This document shows, one piece after another, positions 40,518 through 52,582 of a stretch of 64,000 bases of DNA. The DNA is taken from positions 53,399,590 through 53,463,589 of the forward strand of contig OZ020267.1 of NCBI GenBank assembly GCA_963971225.1, written 5' to 3'. The notes beneath the pieces are model-generated. The model was not told where the DNA came from. It searched no databases and was given only the letters and a program-made list of their open reading frames with translations. Origin of the DNA: Melieria omissa. Lineage: Eukaryota; Arthropoda; Insecta; Diptera; Ulidiidae. The translations under genes and the position numbers were made by a program. How positions within the stretch are numbered: the stretch's first letter is position 1; the number at the start of each line of letters is the position of its first letter.

Positions 40518-40836
40518 GCCTTTCGCTATTTTGTTGCCATATGGCAACATGCTACTTTGTGGACGTCTGAACCCTCTGTGGTTTCAAGAATACATTTTTT
40601 GTTAGTCCTTAGAATAGTTTGAAGTTTTAGGAAAAATACGAAATTAATAAACTGAATATTAAAGTTTAAAGAAGAGAAATATACACGTTTTTTGATGGTA
40701 TAGCTTGACATAGTAAAGGAAGAAGAAGCAGAAAACTTTAGACAACTTTTTAACCCTTTCAGTCACAATGTCCAATATATTGGACTACAGCCCATACAAT
40801 TCATACAGAACGGGCTTATTTTCATGTCGGAAAGGG
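40518..40836 (+). mobile_element. piggyBac-like MITE
   Basis: Flanked by TTAA (40514-40517 and 40837-40840), with ends GCCTTTCGCTATTTTGTTGCC and ...GGAAAGGG. A CATATG-centred palindrome lies near the left end. A second CCCTTTC after TTAA at 40750-40753 gives a possible nested 83 bp version. Another GAAAGGG-TTAA end lies at 41043-41053. Related to 12400-12638. Confidence 0.6.
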
Positions 40837-41053
40837 TTAATTTGACATTTTCTTTCAATTTAGATACTTTGTTTTTTAATTTTGGCTGAAGTAAATTATT
40901 CAATATTCAAATTTTCGTTATGCGTACAAATTGAATTTGTGAGCATCCTCCATCCATCCATCATATAATCTATCCCCAACATTCATAGCATGAGAATATT
41001 TCTACTGAAAGTATTTTGGATTCAAAAATTAAACTCCGTCCAGAAAGGGTTAA

Positions 41054-42740
41054 GGTCAAAGCCAATACAAATGTCATCGGTCAACCATTCAACTATTCCT
41101 CAGGTCTAGCTTCATGCAACTGCTTCATCTTCTTGGGTCTGAAAGACCCGATTTGGGGTGCCACTCTGTTTCAATTGAAGCTATAACGCAAAATTCGTTG
41201 CAGCAACTGACGACCCAGAATTGGTTGATAAAAAGTGTCCAAATGACTAAGAAGAGAGACTGGAATATGTGTGTGTTCCATTAAATGAAAACTACTAACT
41301 ATGGGCACAACAAAGCAATAAAACTTTTACGCTTTATTGAAAAACTTCCAACAATGTGTTTGACATACTGAATGCATACACAGTTGTGTCATCTGGACTT
41401 TCGGACCACCTATTGTCGCACTCAGTTGCAGCAAACTCGCCGAATACTCGGTGGTATTGACAGCTCAAAATCTATAGTAGTTACCGCCCGGCCGCCCGTT
41501 CGCGACACTAAAAATGCACCTCGCCTCGGTATCAGTGGCGACTTAATCAGCCGCATACCGCATACTGCAGCATTCGTTCATTTCGTCTGTTGATGGCGAT
41601 GCCAATGCCGCCCAAACAAAAATCCCTACAGTCTATGTGCCTACAACAACAACAAAAAGCGTGCATGCAAACGACACCGAAACCGAAACTGATCCACTTT
41701 GTTGGCGGCCACGAGCGCGAAAAAGCTCCTGTTGACCGAATGCGCTGCAGCACTTACGATGAAATATGGTGCAACCGATACTGTGCCGCCTGACCAGCAG
41801 CCAGCTGTCCTACTCGTTTTGATGTTGTAGTTGTTGTTGTTGCTGTAACGATTGCCGTGCACGTGGAATTTTATGTCATCCATTTGTGTCGCACTGTGCC
41901 GTTGCAACGAGCCGTGTGTGTGCATGTGTGTGTTTGTGCCTAATGGATCGGCAACGGACCGAGGAGCCGCAGCGCAAATGGCCGCAAACGGCGCTGTCGC
42001 ACGCGGACGGCGCGCAATGATGAATTATTTCTGATTAGAATATGTTGCAATGCCGGAGGGCAGCCAGCAACCAGTCGCAGCCACTCTGCCCAGCTGCAGC
42101 GGCCGCGGCAGCGAACGCTATCAAAGCGCAGCGCATGCCGTGGATCAGCCGATTGGTGGCTTGAGGGGGCGAGGGGGCGAATGGTTGGCGGCAAATGTAA
42201 CCAGCCAACCGCTTGTTGGAGGCTTTTTCAATGTCACCGTTTCGATGATGAAAAACTTTCGCTGCTGCCACAACCAGTGGCAGTGGTGGCCCTACACATG
42301 CACATTGCAGCAGCTGCGTGAGTGTGTGTGCAGTTATGTCCGGGCTGCCACTGCAGCACACGCAGTTTTCACGCAATCAGCGGCTTTCAATTAGTCAAAT
42401 GTCATTAGACCCGATAATGATTTTATTAATAGGTTTCCACGTAACGGCCATTTCTCTTAGCTGCGCTGTGTTTCCGAATGAGCCTTTCAATTGACGTTGA
42501 CCTATGGCCAGGAGCAACAGTGGAGGCATTTACAAGGGAAGGAACGTCATCAAAAGGAAAGGAAAAATGTAAAAAAAGAATTTGAAAAGATGAAAATAAA
42601 AAATTGAAAATGACAGCCAAATTTTTCGCTAAAAGAGATGAAATACAGGATAATAGAATAAAAAGAAAAAATGTGAAAAAAATTGCAAATTACAAATGTG
42701 TTGTGTCAAATTTTGTTGTTCTCCTTTAAGAAAGTTTTAC
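41054..42740. other. Gene-less; GC-rich block 41930-42360
   Basis: Mixed unique DNA. 41930-42360 is GC-rich with CAGC words and open frames on both strands that look compositional. Nothing recognisable. Confidence 0.35.
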
Positions 42741-42785
42741 GAACCTTTTTCTAACCACCGAGCTACGGCAGCCACGAAATCTTCC
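42741..42785 (-). repeat. Truncated tRNA-derived SINE head
   Basis: On the minus strand: GGCTGCCGTAGCTCGGTGGT with an A box like TAGCTCGGTGGTTAG, followed by AGAAAAAGGTTCG. Only about 45 bp is recognisable. Confidence 0.4.
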
Positions 42786-42860
42786 ATTATTTTCTTCATT
42801 GAATTTTTATATTAAACTTAAACTATAAACATTAAATCATGAACTTTAAAGTTACGAATA

Positions 42861-43054
42861 TACTCGCGAGTAGCAGAATGGCCATCACTGGTCAGAGAGA
42901 AACTGCAACATCTATGAGGCAAGACAAATGTAGAAGAATGTTAACTTAACTTAAAAATTGAGAGTCCCTGAATCTATGGCACCTGAATCATAAAAATTAC
43001 CGAGTGATGCGTCAGTGTCGCTGCTACTCGCGAGTAGCAGAATGGTCATCACTG
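42861..43054. mobile_element. Pair of foldback termini of a hAT-like family
   Basis: TACTCGCGAGTAGCAGAATG followed by G(C/T)CATCACTG occurs at 42861-42890 and again in direct orientation at 43025-43054. The second copy is part of a 43 bp near-palindrome centred on CTCGCGAG. Inward it reads CAGTGATGRCCATTCTGCTA, a hAT-like end. A third palindrome is at 49131. Confidence 0.65.
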
Positions 43055-43909
43055 CACCGATACCCCAGTGAGGAATTGTGGAGCGAAAATAGACAAGTAA
43101 CTACAAACATCAGGCAGTTGAAAGAACCTTCTCCATTAGCTCAGTGGTTGCTGTGATCAGGAGAAGACACGCTAAAAGACTGATGTTACCACACAATGAG
43201 TTCTGTTCTCGAAAATGGGAAAAGACCTCTTGTCTTGGTCTAAGATCTCTAAACAGCTTAATCGTGCTTTCAGCTGCTGTGCTCACGGGAATCCATGCTG
43301 AAGGAGTTCAGGGTTGTCAGAAAACGAATTTATCCGCAGTTGTCCTTTCAAAGAGAAAAAAAAACGATCGTCAACTTTATGTGTCAATATGTCTGGCCCA
43401 GAGAAAACTAAGATTCTCGTGGCCTTCGTTTTACATCATCATCTTCATCATCATCATCATTATTATCAGTCTGGGCACAACAACCCAGGTCAGGTCTTCG
43501 TCTGCTGTAAAAATTACCTCCAGTTCCCCCCATGACGCGCTTGAAATCTTCTGAATCTTGACTTTATGCTTAACGTCATGACAGCCTGGTTAACTGGGAA
43601 TCCTTTGAAACGTGTGACATTTGCCAAAGAGTCGGCTCTGGTGACATATCCGGCTCAGCTTTGTCGGTTTTAGCATTTTCTTCAAACACCATTTTTGTTC
43701 ACTGGCCTAAATAGTCTTCGAAGAATTGTTCTTTCAATGAGTTTTTGTTTAGTTGAGTTGAGTTCTATTGAGTTTTTATTTGTCAGCATTTTAGATGGCT
43801 CACGTCTCGCTTCCGTATGTCAGGCAGAGAACCGTAAATTTTCGATATAATGACATTTTTAAGTTCTGGGTAAAACTCGGCTCTTTAAATGTTTACACAG
43901 ACTAAAATA
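43055..43909. other. No gene seen
   Basis: Unique DNA with a CATCAT run near 43436-43466. 'ccattagctcagtggttgctg' (43132-43152) resembles a tRNA A box, and 43551-43610 weakly resembles the 3' part of the SINE at 38273; a decayed SINE is possible. Confidence 0.35.
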
Positions 43910-44140
43910 CTAAAAAAGGCAGCAGTTTTCCGTAGGGACTCTTTGATTAATTTGTACTGAGATATTTAACATATTGTTCTCATCGTTTATGTGGACACCC
44001 AGATATTTGAAGTAACTATTTAAAAATCGTAGTTTTCTATTGTTTTTCATCAACTTGGCCGGACTTTTAACTAGGGAGATGACGAGGTTCATATCGGAAT
44101 CCCTGTGGTTTCTTAAGCCTTTGAAGGGAAGTCGCAGCAT
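43910..44140 (-). pseudogene. Non-LTR retrotransposon reverse-transcriptase fragment
   Basis: Minus-strand frame with FKYLGVHINDENNMLNISVQ and IN-x-RV, resembling the 'YLG-x-x-(6-10)-I-x-x-R-I-x-x-A' region just after the polymerase domain in LINE reverse transcriptases. It is preceded by KSPAKLMKNNRKLRFLNS. Catalytic YADD is not present. Short and decayed. Confidence 0.5.
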
Positions 44141-44720
44141 TCCACTGTGGTATCACAATGAGTCATCTTTTTCTGTTGAAACAACCCTTTTCAGGAGAAG
44201 ACTGCCAGTCCGACTTAACCCTGAAAAGCTTTTCAGATCTCTGCAGTGTATTCTAAGTTTAAATCAACAGCAAAAGAAAAAGCTGCAGAGACAGAGACTT
44301 CTCTCTGAACTTCCTTTGTAATGTGCAATTATAGCATTAAAACAGTTAAGTTTCTTAGACAGTATTTTTTTTTCAACTTCAGAATGACTTGTTGGGGACT
44401 TAGTTGACAGACAGTAATCACTTTGGGATAATATTAAATTTGTTTGGCGTAGTTTTATTTGTTGTGTATTCAAGTTTCTCTCTCTTTTTTCTTTCTGCAA
44501 AAATTTGTTAAAACCAAAGACCGCACAGTGTTTTCCTATTTACGTTAAAATGAACTATGTACTATATCCAATGATCTGCCACATAAATATTGACGGTTTT
44601 TCATGTCAGCTTCACATTTGAACAATGAAAGCCATTCAAAGTAAATTATATTTAAGTTTAAAACAGTAATATCATAGTTCACCATACAAACCTTAAGCTA
44701 TTGTTGAACCCGTCAATCGA
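44141..44720. other. No gene seen
   Basis: AT-rich unique DNA. 'tgtggtatcacaa' at 44147-44159 matches a landmark of the GGTTA-headed repeat, possibly a fragment. Confidence 0.35.
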
Positions 44721-44793
44721 ACCCCGACAGTCAAGTTGGTAGCGTGCTGGCTTTTCACACCAGAGTCTCTAGGTTCGATTCCTGGTTCGGGCT
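44721..44793 (+). repeat. tRNA-Glu-like pseudogene or SINE head
   Basis: CCCGA...TCGGG ends pair like an acceptor stem. The A box region is AGTTGGTAGCG, the anticodon loop TTTTCAC (position of TTC, Glu), and the B box GGTTCGATTCC is at 44772-44782. D-arm and anticodon-arm mismatches argue against a working tRNA. Relative of 27764-27830. Confidence 0.55.
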
Positions 44794-47174
44794 GGTTGAA
44801 AACTTGTGTTTCATTATTTTTCATTTCAAGTATTTTCACCAAATTTGAAATCAATAAAATTTGGTAAGTTTGGCATATAAATGCATGTTTTTTTTCAAAT
44901 TCTCCATTCAATTTCTTAACCCACTTTTAACCCTTTTTTTAACCCTTTCAAATTCTGTTTTTTGAATAAATGGAAACTATGTGTGTAATTAATTTTTTAT
45001 TTAAAGTATTTTAAACAATTTGATGTAAATTGCATAGCTTTTTCGTACACAAATCTTATACCATTGTTAGTCCTGTCGGAAGTATTTTTGATTTGAAGTA
45101 TTTCCAACAAATTTTAAATTCAATTGGACCATTAAAAAAATATGATTCTCCTTGTAGCATCTTAACACATGATTTGCTCTTTTGTACGCAGAATTTTAAA
45201 GAATTTGTTCTCATAAAAGTTTTGTTTTTTCAACTAAACCTACAGTAAAAATTTAATATTTGTAGCTTCAGCGGTTTGGGGTCGGCGATTATGAATCATA
45301 TAGATGGAATTTACACAAATGGAACATGGGGACATTTTATTTAAACGCTTTGACAGACTCTCACGAATTTTGCAATGTGTAATCCTTTTCTTTTAACTTT
45401 TTTACATTTCGTACAGCAAATCATGTGATTTGTTACCTTGTTTTCAACACGTCAAATGTCCGCTGTGTGACAACTAGACCTGTCACTGTGACATTTGTCA
45501 TTCGCACACCCGCAACGTGTTAATTGCCATTAAAAAAATGCTAAGCCGCTGACCAGGTTAGCAGTTAAATGTGTTCTCCTCTTCTACTTCTTCTTGTTCG
45601 CCTCGTTCTTCTTCTGTCACTTTCCACCGAATCCACACACTAACCCCCTTTTTTGCGCATGCGCAGCGCGTCTTTACCGCAGGCGATATCCTGCCGCCGA
45701 CCGTCGACATCTTCGACACGCCATTTTATCAATCACGTATGATCGGTATCGCAGCGACTGCTGTCTGTCGATGGTGGTCGTCGTCGTCGTCGTTGTCGTT
45801 GTCGTTGCTGTTGTGTTGCTGCCAATATTGCTTTGCATTCAGCGCACTTTCAGTTCTACCGTTTCCACGCTGCGGCCATTTATTTTTTCAAAGAATCTAC
45901 GCAGCGGTTGACTTTTCATTCCACTTTACCTTTCACGGCCAGCGACAGGAATCTCCTTTTTCTTTCGTACGTTTGCTTGCGTTTACTGTTGTTGGTTTTT
46001 GGCATTTCGAACGCTTGTCCATGTTGCTGCTGTTGTTGTTGTTGTTTGCTTGGGATGCATCACGGCTGCTTCACTTGTAGTTGGCTTGGCTCGTGCACTC
46101 GTTAATTTTGATTTATGCGCTCAATTTATGAAATATTGTTGGCAATGCGAAGAACAACGCGAGCGCACAAGCCACATCGGGCAGCACGCGGCGGTGCCCA
46201 GCCATTTCGTGCCGATGGCAGGCGGCCGCAAGCGCCTCCGAGTGCCTCACATTGAGCGGCAGCGGCGAATGCAAAATACCGGAACAGTTGTTGGTCAAAC
46301 ACAGAGACAGACAGACAGGCAGACAGACGGACAGCGAATGGCAGCGGAACGGGCGCGTTGTTGGGCAAATGCAAAGTCACATCATCGTCACCGCATGCGG
46401 CGGCAAATGCTGCACGCCAAAAGCGGCGCAAGCGTGCAAAAAAATCCTTTCTACGCCACACTTTGAAAATCGAAAGCTGCCAGCCGAACTGCACTCAAAT
46501 GTCCAGCGTCGGCCGTCATGTCGATCGCTGCGTCTGCGCCTCTGTCTTTCTTCCTTTTCAGTTTTGCCACAACGCCATAAAATTTCTAATCTATTTCACT
46601 AACATTAACAACAACAACAACCACAACAGCAACGACCGTAGTATCAACAGCAAAGACAGCAACCAGTTTCGCATAGCCTGGTCCCCTTTCGCCGCGACAT
46701 CGATATTTGCCATCAAATCGCCGCTGATGTTGACTACTTACTTGGCGCAGGGAGTGCAGTAAGATTTGAATTTATTATAATTACACATTTTCATATGTCG
46801 ATGGCGCTACTAGCGGGAATTTTTAATTGCTTCGACCGACTCCGCACGCGCCGCGCCCTGCCGCTGCTGCACATTTCGCATTTAATGTCGCAAACAACGC
46901 GTATCGAACTAATGTTTTATTTAAATTAATAACTTAATTGAATGTTTTGCTTTGAATGAAATATTCATGTTTTTGTTCACTCACTCACACTCACACTCAG
47001 CTAATTCCATCGCTATCCACATGAAGCAGATGAAAATTACAAGAATCGCACAAGTGCGCTTTTGGGAGGCCATGGCCATTGCCTCCAAGTGTGAAAGGAC
47101 AATTGCCAAAAACCGCCGTTTGTATTCGACGTTAAACTGTAGGTCCCCTGCCTCCCTTTCCCCATCCGATTGAA
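44794..47174. other. Gene-less; GC-rich block 45600-46900
   Basis: 45600-46900 is GC-rich with GTCGTC, GTTGTT and GACAGACAG simple repeats and long overlapping compositional frames (45571-46080, 45999-46466). No recognisable protein. Candidate regulatory DNA by exclusion. Confidence 0.3.
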
Positions 47175-48394
47175 ACATATTGCACACGCACTACAAAAGT
47201 GACACAACTCAAAATTTTTCATTTTCGGGTTTATGTGTTAATACTGTGCACAATGTATCAATCTACCAATCAGCAAAAGCTCAATATATGTAATGTATGT
47301 TAGGTATCTCTTCATGTCAGAAGTTTGATGCTATTTGATCGCTGCAGCTCAATGCACAAGAGTCCTAACTCAAATTGTGACACTTTTGGCGAAATAAATT
47401 TTTGTTAAAGTTAATTTTAAGCAAAATTCTGACAATTTTTGTATATATTTTTAATTATTAAAATTAGGTCCGTTTGGCCAGATTTCCAGTAAACATTATC
47501 CAGTAAAAAATATCAGGAGAGTAAGCCAGCGTACGCTCCGTAAAATCAAACTATCCAAAAAAGTAAACAAACAGCAATTTGTAAGAATTTGTAAGTTTTA
47601 ACCCTTGGTTACACCACTGGGACTTGGCCCACTCACAATACACAATAAAAAGGGTGTAAACAGGAGGGTTAAAGAACGAAACAGCTGATCTAAAAGTTTC
47701 ATTTGAGGTTTGAAGTGGTAGGGAAAATTAAGTTAAATCAGACATTTAATGCAAAATGCAAATAGTTCGTGCGCTCAATCTGCAATTCTTCCCTTTCAGC
47801 TTTAGCGGGTTAAGCTGAGCAAGGCGGTTGTGGGTCAGCAGACTTGCGAGCGTACAATTTCTTTGCTGTTTCCATTTGCCTCCAAAAGTTTGCATAAATT
47901 ATTTCGATCATATGGCCAGACATATGTTTTTCTTGTTCTTCTTCTTACTGGCAAAAAGTTACTGGACAAAATTTCTCCAGTAAAAACTTGCAAGTTCTCA
48001 CGAAATTAACGCTCTCAGTTTCTCTCTCGTTACTGGAGATTTGGCGTCAACAAACAGGATCATTAATTATGAATTTTCAAAATTCTTTTTTTCAACTGTT
48101 TAACTGTAATTTTTTAAATTCAGAAAAAGTGGCATAACTTGAAATAATTCCGTAATTATTGAATTTAAATATCATCAAAACAGTCACAACTCAAAATTTT
48201 GGATTTTCTAGTGTAAAATAAAAAAACAAAATTCTTGCAACTTATCATTAGGCATAATCTGTAAGGATTTTCTACTGAACGGTCTAAACGTTATTTAAAA
48301 AACAATTTTATTTAGCTCAAAAACAGTTTTTTGCGTTTCCTGAAAAATTAAAAATTTTGAGTTGTGTCACTTTTGTTGTGCGTGTGCGATATGT
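47175..48394. mobile_element. 1.22 kb element with inverted repeats of about 50 bp
   Basis: The left end ACATATTGCACACGCACTAC, then AAAAGTGACACAACTCAAAA. Read inward from 48394, the right end is ACATATCGCACACGCACAAC and then the same AAAAGTGACACAACTCAAAA. The interior has repeats of the 'gtgacac/gtggcata' type, the 67 bp piggyBac-like MITE at 47602-47668, and no coding frame. Target duplication and superfamily are not clear. Confidence 0.75.
47602..47668. mobile_element. 67 bp piggyBac-like mini-MITE
   Basis: Flanked by TTAA (47598-47601, 47669-47672), ends CCCTTGGTTACACC and ...GGGTGTAAACAGGAGGG. It is nested in the 1.22 kb element. Confidence 0.6.
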
Positions 48395-48419
48395 TGGAAA
48401 GACAGTGTTGCATACACAT

Positions 48420-48525
48420 TTCAAAAACGGGTGAAGTATGTGGTATCACAATACGCATAGCAGAGTGTGTCTCTTATAGAGGCAACCACCATAACCTAAC
48501 CTAACCTAACCTAACCTAATTGCAG
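48420..48525 (-). repeat. GGTTA-headed dispersed repeat, minus-strand copy
   Basis: Five CCTAA units (48495-48520) head the copy. On the minus strand they are followed by GTGG, GAGACACAC and ATTGTGATACCACA in the same order as 28506-28600. Confidence 0.65.
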
Positions 48526-49130
48526 ACAAAACTATCCCAGCAGATCTAACAAAATGCTAAGTATCATAGAAAACCCCAATATCAAGAAACAAAGATTTAA
48601 TTCAAAGATTTGGTGCATTCTGCAATTATTGCGACGTGCTTCATTCCAATGCAAGTTCACCATACAGTGATGAGTGCATTCTCGAGATAAAGTGGAGTCC
48701 TTGACATTGGTGGACAACACTTTCATTGGCCTATGGCCCAGACTTTCTGCCAGACCTGAATCTGCTTTCGCAACAGTAATCAGTTGCTCGCTACTGAAGC
48801 CTAAAAGTTTGAATTAAATTTGAATTTAATCCTTTATTTTGTAAGGTGACCAGTTGAACGATTAAATAGTTCACCATTGTCTGGTTTCTGTCTTATTACG
48901 ATTTTCAAAATTTTTGTCTGGCATAGCAACAGAATACAACAAATTCAGACATTTTTAATTCTTTAAGTTTTCTAAAGCAAAATCTTCTTCTGACTTTTGA
49001 CCTTTTTTGAAGCTAAGTTAAACAAAAAATTTAATACAATACAAACTTATTTGACATGCAATTTTTACACTCTCCCTGAAATATAGAAAAATAACAAACC
49101 TTTCCAGCAATCTATATGCTTTTTCCAAAT
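48526..49130. other. No gene seen
   Basis: AT-rich unique DNA between repeat copies. Confidence 0.4.
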
Positions 49131-49179
49131 CAGTGATTACCATTTTACTACTCGCGAGTAGTAGAAGTGGTAATCACTG
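49131..49179. repeat. 49 bp near-perfect palindrome (foldback hAT-like ends)
   Basis: CAGTGATTACCATTTTACTA to the centre CTCGCGAG, then the reverse back to TAATCACTG. It equals two hAT-like termini fused head to head; relatives are at 42861-43054. Confidence 0.8.
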
Positions 49180-50936
49180 CTCTAGACGGTCCCCATTGAT
49201 TAGATCCACTTCGTTTTTGGTTTTGACGTATTGGACATGTTGACTTAAACTTCTCACTTAAGCAGACAATTCCAAGTATTGTGTGCATTTATTTAGTTGT
49301 CATTTACCGCTAAAAAATAAGCACAAATGTAACTTTTAACGCCGCTCGCCCCTCACATGCCGATTGCTGATTATGATGCGTTTGCACTAAGTGCTCGCGG
49401 CTAACATTCCGCTAACTGCAACAAGATTGCGTCTGACAATGACTGATCGATGGCGCCGCATTGCGAACACCACAAACCGATTTCGGCCGCAATTTCAATT
49501 CCAAAATCGACATTTGCATTTTAAATTGAAGCTGAAATCATACTTTAATGGCCGAACGGAGCTGGCGGTGCGTGCGCGAACCGGTCAACGTCGGCACGTC
49601 ATGCCGGAAAAATTTCGTTAATTTTGAATGTAATTGAAACTCAAATTTAGTTGTCTCCTAAATGACTGCTAACTAGAAGCAAAATACAGGAATGTTGCAT
49701 GCAATCGTGCAACGTACTATACAGCGTTGCACAGAAATACGAGTACGAGCACTTGCGGTCGCGTATTAATTAAACTAGTTGCAGAAGGCACACATTCGAG
49801 TGTGTGCTACACACCTACATACAAACATATGTACATGTAGAGCGTCTTGGCGAGTGTCGACAAATGTAGAAACCTCTATTAGGAGTGTCGCACTGGTAGG
49901 ACACTATTAACATAATTAACATTATCGTTGCCGGGATATGAGTCGACCGCACGTCCGCAGACGGACAGGCCGAGTGGGGAAAGCAGCAGCCACCGGCAGA
50001 CAGATGAGTCGGCGAGCGGACCAGCGAACGGACGAGTGGACGCTTGAAGGATGGATGAGTGGACGGCCGAATGGTTGCAACGTGTGCAACCGGAGGTGTT
50101 GAAGCTGTCGTCGTCGTTGTCCGGCAGCGATCGGCCAACTGCTGCGATGGACAAGTCGAATGTGCGGAATGTGCTGCCAGCTGCCAGCTGCGTGGAAATG
50201 TTGGGCATGCAATCACTGTTGGCCTGTGGCATGGCTTCAAGTGTTAATGAGTTGCCGTTAGTGATTTATTTTCGAAATAAATTGAATTGCTCTGTTTGCG
50301 ACATGCGCCAAAAGCACAGCGTCCGCCATGCAATATTGTTGTTGTTGTTGCTGTAGGTAGTAGACGGCTGCGTGGCAGTGACGCTTCACACATTTGCAAC
50401 ATGCAACACATATATGTAAGTATTGTCATCATGGCGACTCATGGCGACCGATACCAGCTGACTGCTGGTATTTGCGATGTTATATCGGTGTTGTTGTTGA
50501 TTGAACGTTGTTGTTGTTGTTATTGCTGTTGATTCCGCATGCAACTGTTGCCACAGTTTTGTTGATGAATTTTTGTCGTTGCAACAACGTTGCGTCGATA
50601 TGTCCATTTGGCAAAACAAGCTTGACAATTATTTAAATTTGAACAATTATTTTGAGTTTGCTGAACAAAGAGTGGAATGAAAGGCTCAGGGATGATGCGG
50701 CAAGAGAGGGTATTGAACTTGCAACAAAAAACAACTAGCACGCCTCCAACAACTGGAGACTTCAAATCTTGTTTTCCCTATAAATATGACCGGCTTCAGC
50801 TTCTGTCCGGCTTTCTTCACAAAAACGACTTGTGAAGGAATTTGTGGCCTTCTTCAGACATCTGTGGACAAAAGATGCCATTTCACGAGCTTTAATTCTA
50901 TGACGCAGTGGTTATAATGAGCTATCTGATCGAAGT
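49180..50936. other. Gene-less; GC-rich block 49340-50530
   Basis: Unique GC-rich patches with GACGAGTGGACG-type short repeats (50000-50060) and GTTGTT runs. Open frames on both strands are compositional. Confidence 0.3.
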
Positions 50937-51410
50937 ATTTATTATTATTATACGTATAGGCTATAGTGCACTACGACCAATTTGATCTTTTGTGCAGCCT
51001 TTGTTTTAACCGTCCAAGTTAAGGCTTTTTATACATTTTAGCACTTTTTGGGGTTGTAGTTTCCAGATGGTTGATGGCGGTATAGCCGCCTGACCAAACT
51101 GGAGAAATCTCTTTCTACTGAGTGCAGGACATTCGCATAGAATATGGAGTGATGTTTCCTGGTCTAGCTCGCATATCCTGCACACGTCCGTTGAGGGTAT
51201 TCCCATATTTTTGAGATGGTACCTAGGTGAGCAATGCCCTGTTAGGTACCCTGTGAGGATACGAAGGCCCTCTCGGTTTAGCTTGAGGAGTTTGTTGGAT
51301 ACCCCTCTGTCCGGGGCCAGGAATTGTTTTTCCTGCCGTAGTCCCGTTGTGTTGGTCCATTGGATCGAAGTAAGACTCATACATTATCTTCCTTGTTTTT
51401 CTTGTCTTCT
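50937..51410 (-). pseudogene. 5'-truncated non-LTR retrotransposon (I/R1-like), C-terminal fragment
   Basis: Minus-strand frame 51006-51380 contains LTGYLTGHCSPRYHLKNMGI followed by C-x2-C-x8-H-x4-C (CRICELDQETSLHILCECP), the zinc-binding tail found after RNase H in R1/Jockey/I-type elements. After its stop a short 3' region ends in a TAATAATAATAA tail (50937-50950), usual for I-clade elements. The 5' side is cut off near 51410. Confidence 0.75.
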
Positions 51411-52582
51411 GCAGGATTCTTGTTTTCTTCATATTCTTATAACGCCAACCAAAGCTACTTTCACCCTTTCACATGGCAAGTCTCATACAATAATAGCTGC
51501 AGAAGCTTCGAGGATTAAAAGAGCCCAAAACATAGAACTCTTCCTATGCCAATTACTGACTATCCAAGCCAAGTTTTTTGACAAATCTGATGACACCAGT
51601 TAGATCTGCTGTGCTCCATCAAGAAGAAAAATTCCATTCTATCAGTTCCGCTTCCAAGCAAAAAACACGAGACCAGGTAAAAGCCTTCCTGGACCCTCCC
51701 TTTCTCTTCAGGACTGATTTTTCCTTAAGTATTTCGAATTGGCAAATCTAACACTAAGTACACACGCTCTATCGGGTACCAAAACCAAATCGCTTCAACC
51801 CATATGTTTTAGCTTCAGAAAAACAATAGAGCTGACAACTTTTCTGGGGCTTATTCTAGCACTTTACTCCTCGCATTTCGTTCAACTGTTAAAATTTCTC
51901 TATCAGACCATCTCGAAATAATACGAGAAAAATATTTTTTTTTTTTAATTTTTTTTACAAAAAACCCTTCATTATGTGTTATCGTGAAAACAAACCAAAA
52001 ATTGTCCTGAAAGTCTTCAAAAATTTTTGAAAAACATTTTGTTGATATTTTTTATGGAGTCCTCATCGATGACTTATGGCAAATCCAGCTAACAGGCTGT
52101 GGACAACTGTAAAACTTAGTAGAACTTTCATTCCTTAATAAGGACACGATAAATCTTAACCTGGTTAAAGTTAGGTTAATTTGAAGTGATTGCTTTAAAC
52201 TGAAAACAATGGTGCGATTTCCCCGTTTCTAACATGAATCTTTCTTTCTCTTTAATATCTCAGGATATGTATTCAGAATAAGATGCCTAGAACAGTTTTT
52301 AGTTTGTGGCAGAACCAAATCTTATTTCAGGTGTAAAATGTCATACCTGGTCAAATTACAAGAGTTATGTCATTTTATGCTTAAGCACGTTGTAAGTTTA
52401 AAAGTAATTCGTTAAAATAAAGTGACAACTGCTTCTAAAACCATACAAAAAAATGCTCTGAAGACTGAATTATACACGAATCTTTTTAGTAACAAGTTTT
52501 AACCTTTAACCAGTGTTAATGGTCCCTATGCACTTATTTCCATGGCACATATTAACCATAAACATGATCTATCCATAAATTA
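51411..52582. other. No gene seen
   Basis: AT-rich unique DNA; no supported feature. Confidence 0.4.

Noticed and set aside
45571..46466. Overlapping + frames of 169, 155 and 105 codons
   Set aside because: Driven by GTCGTC/GTTGTT simple repeats; no domain, no splice logic.
48493..48522. Interstitial telomere (TTAGG)n
   Set aside because: Only five units, and the flanks show it is the head of a dispersed repeat also present at 28506.
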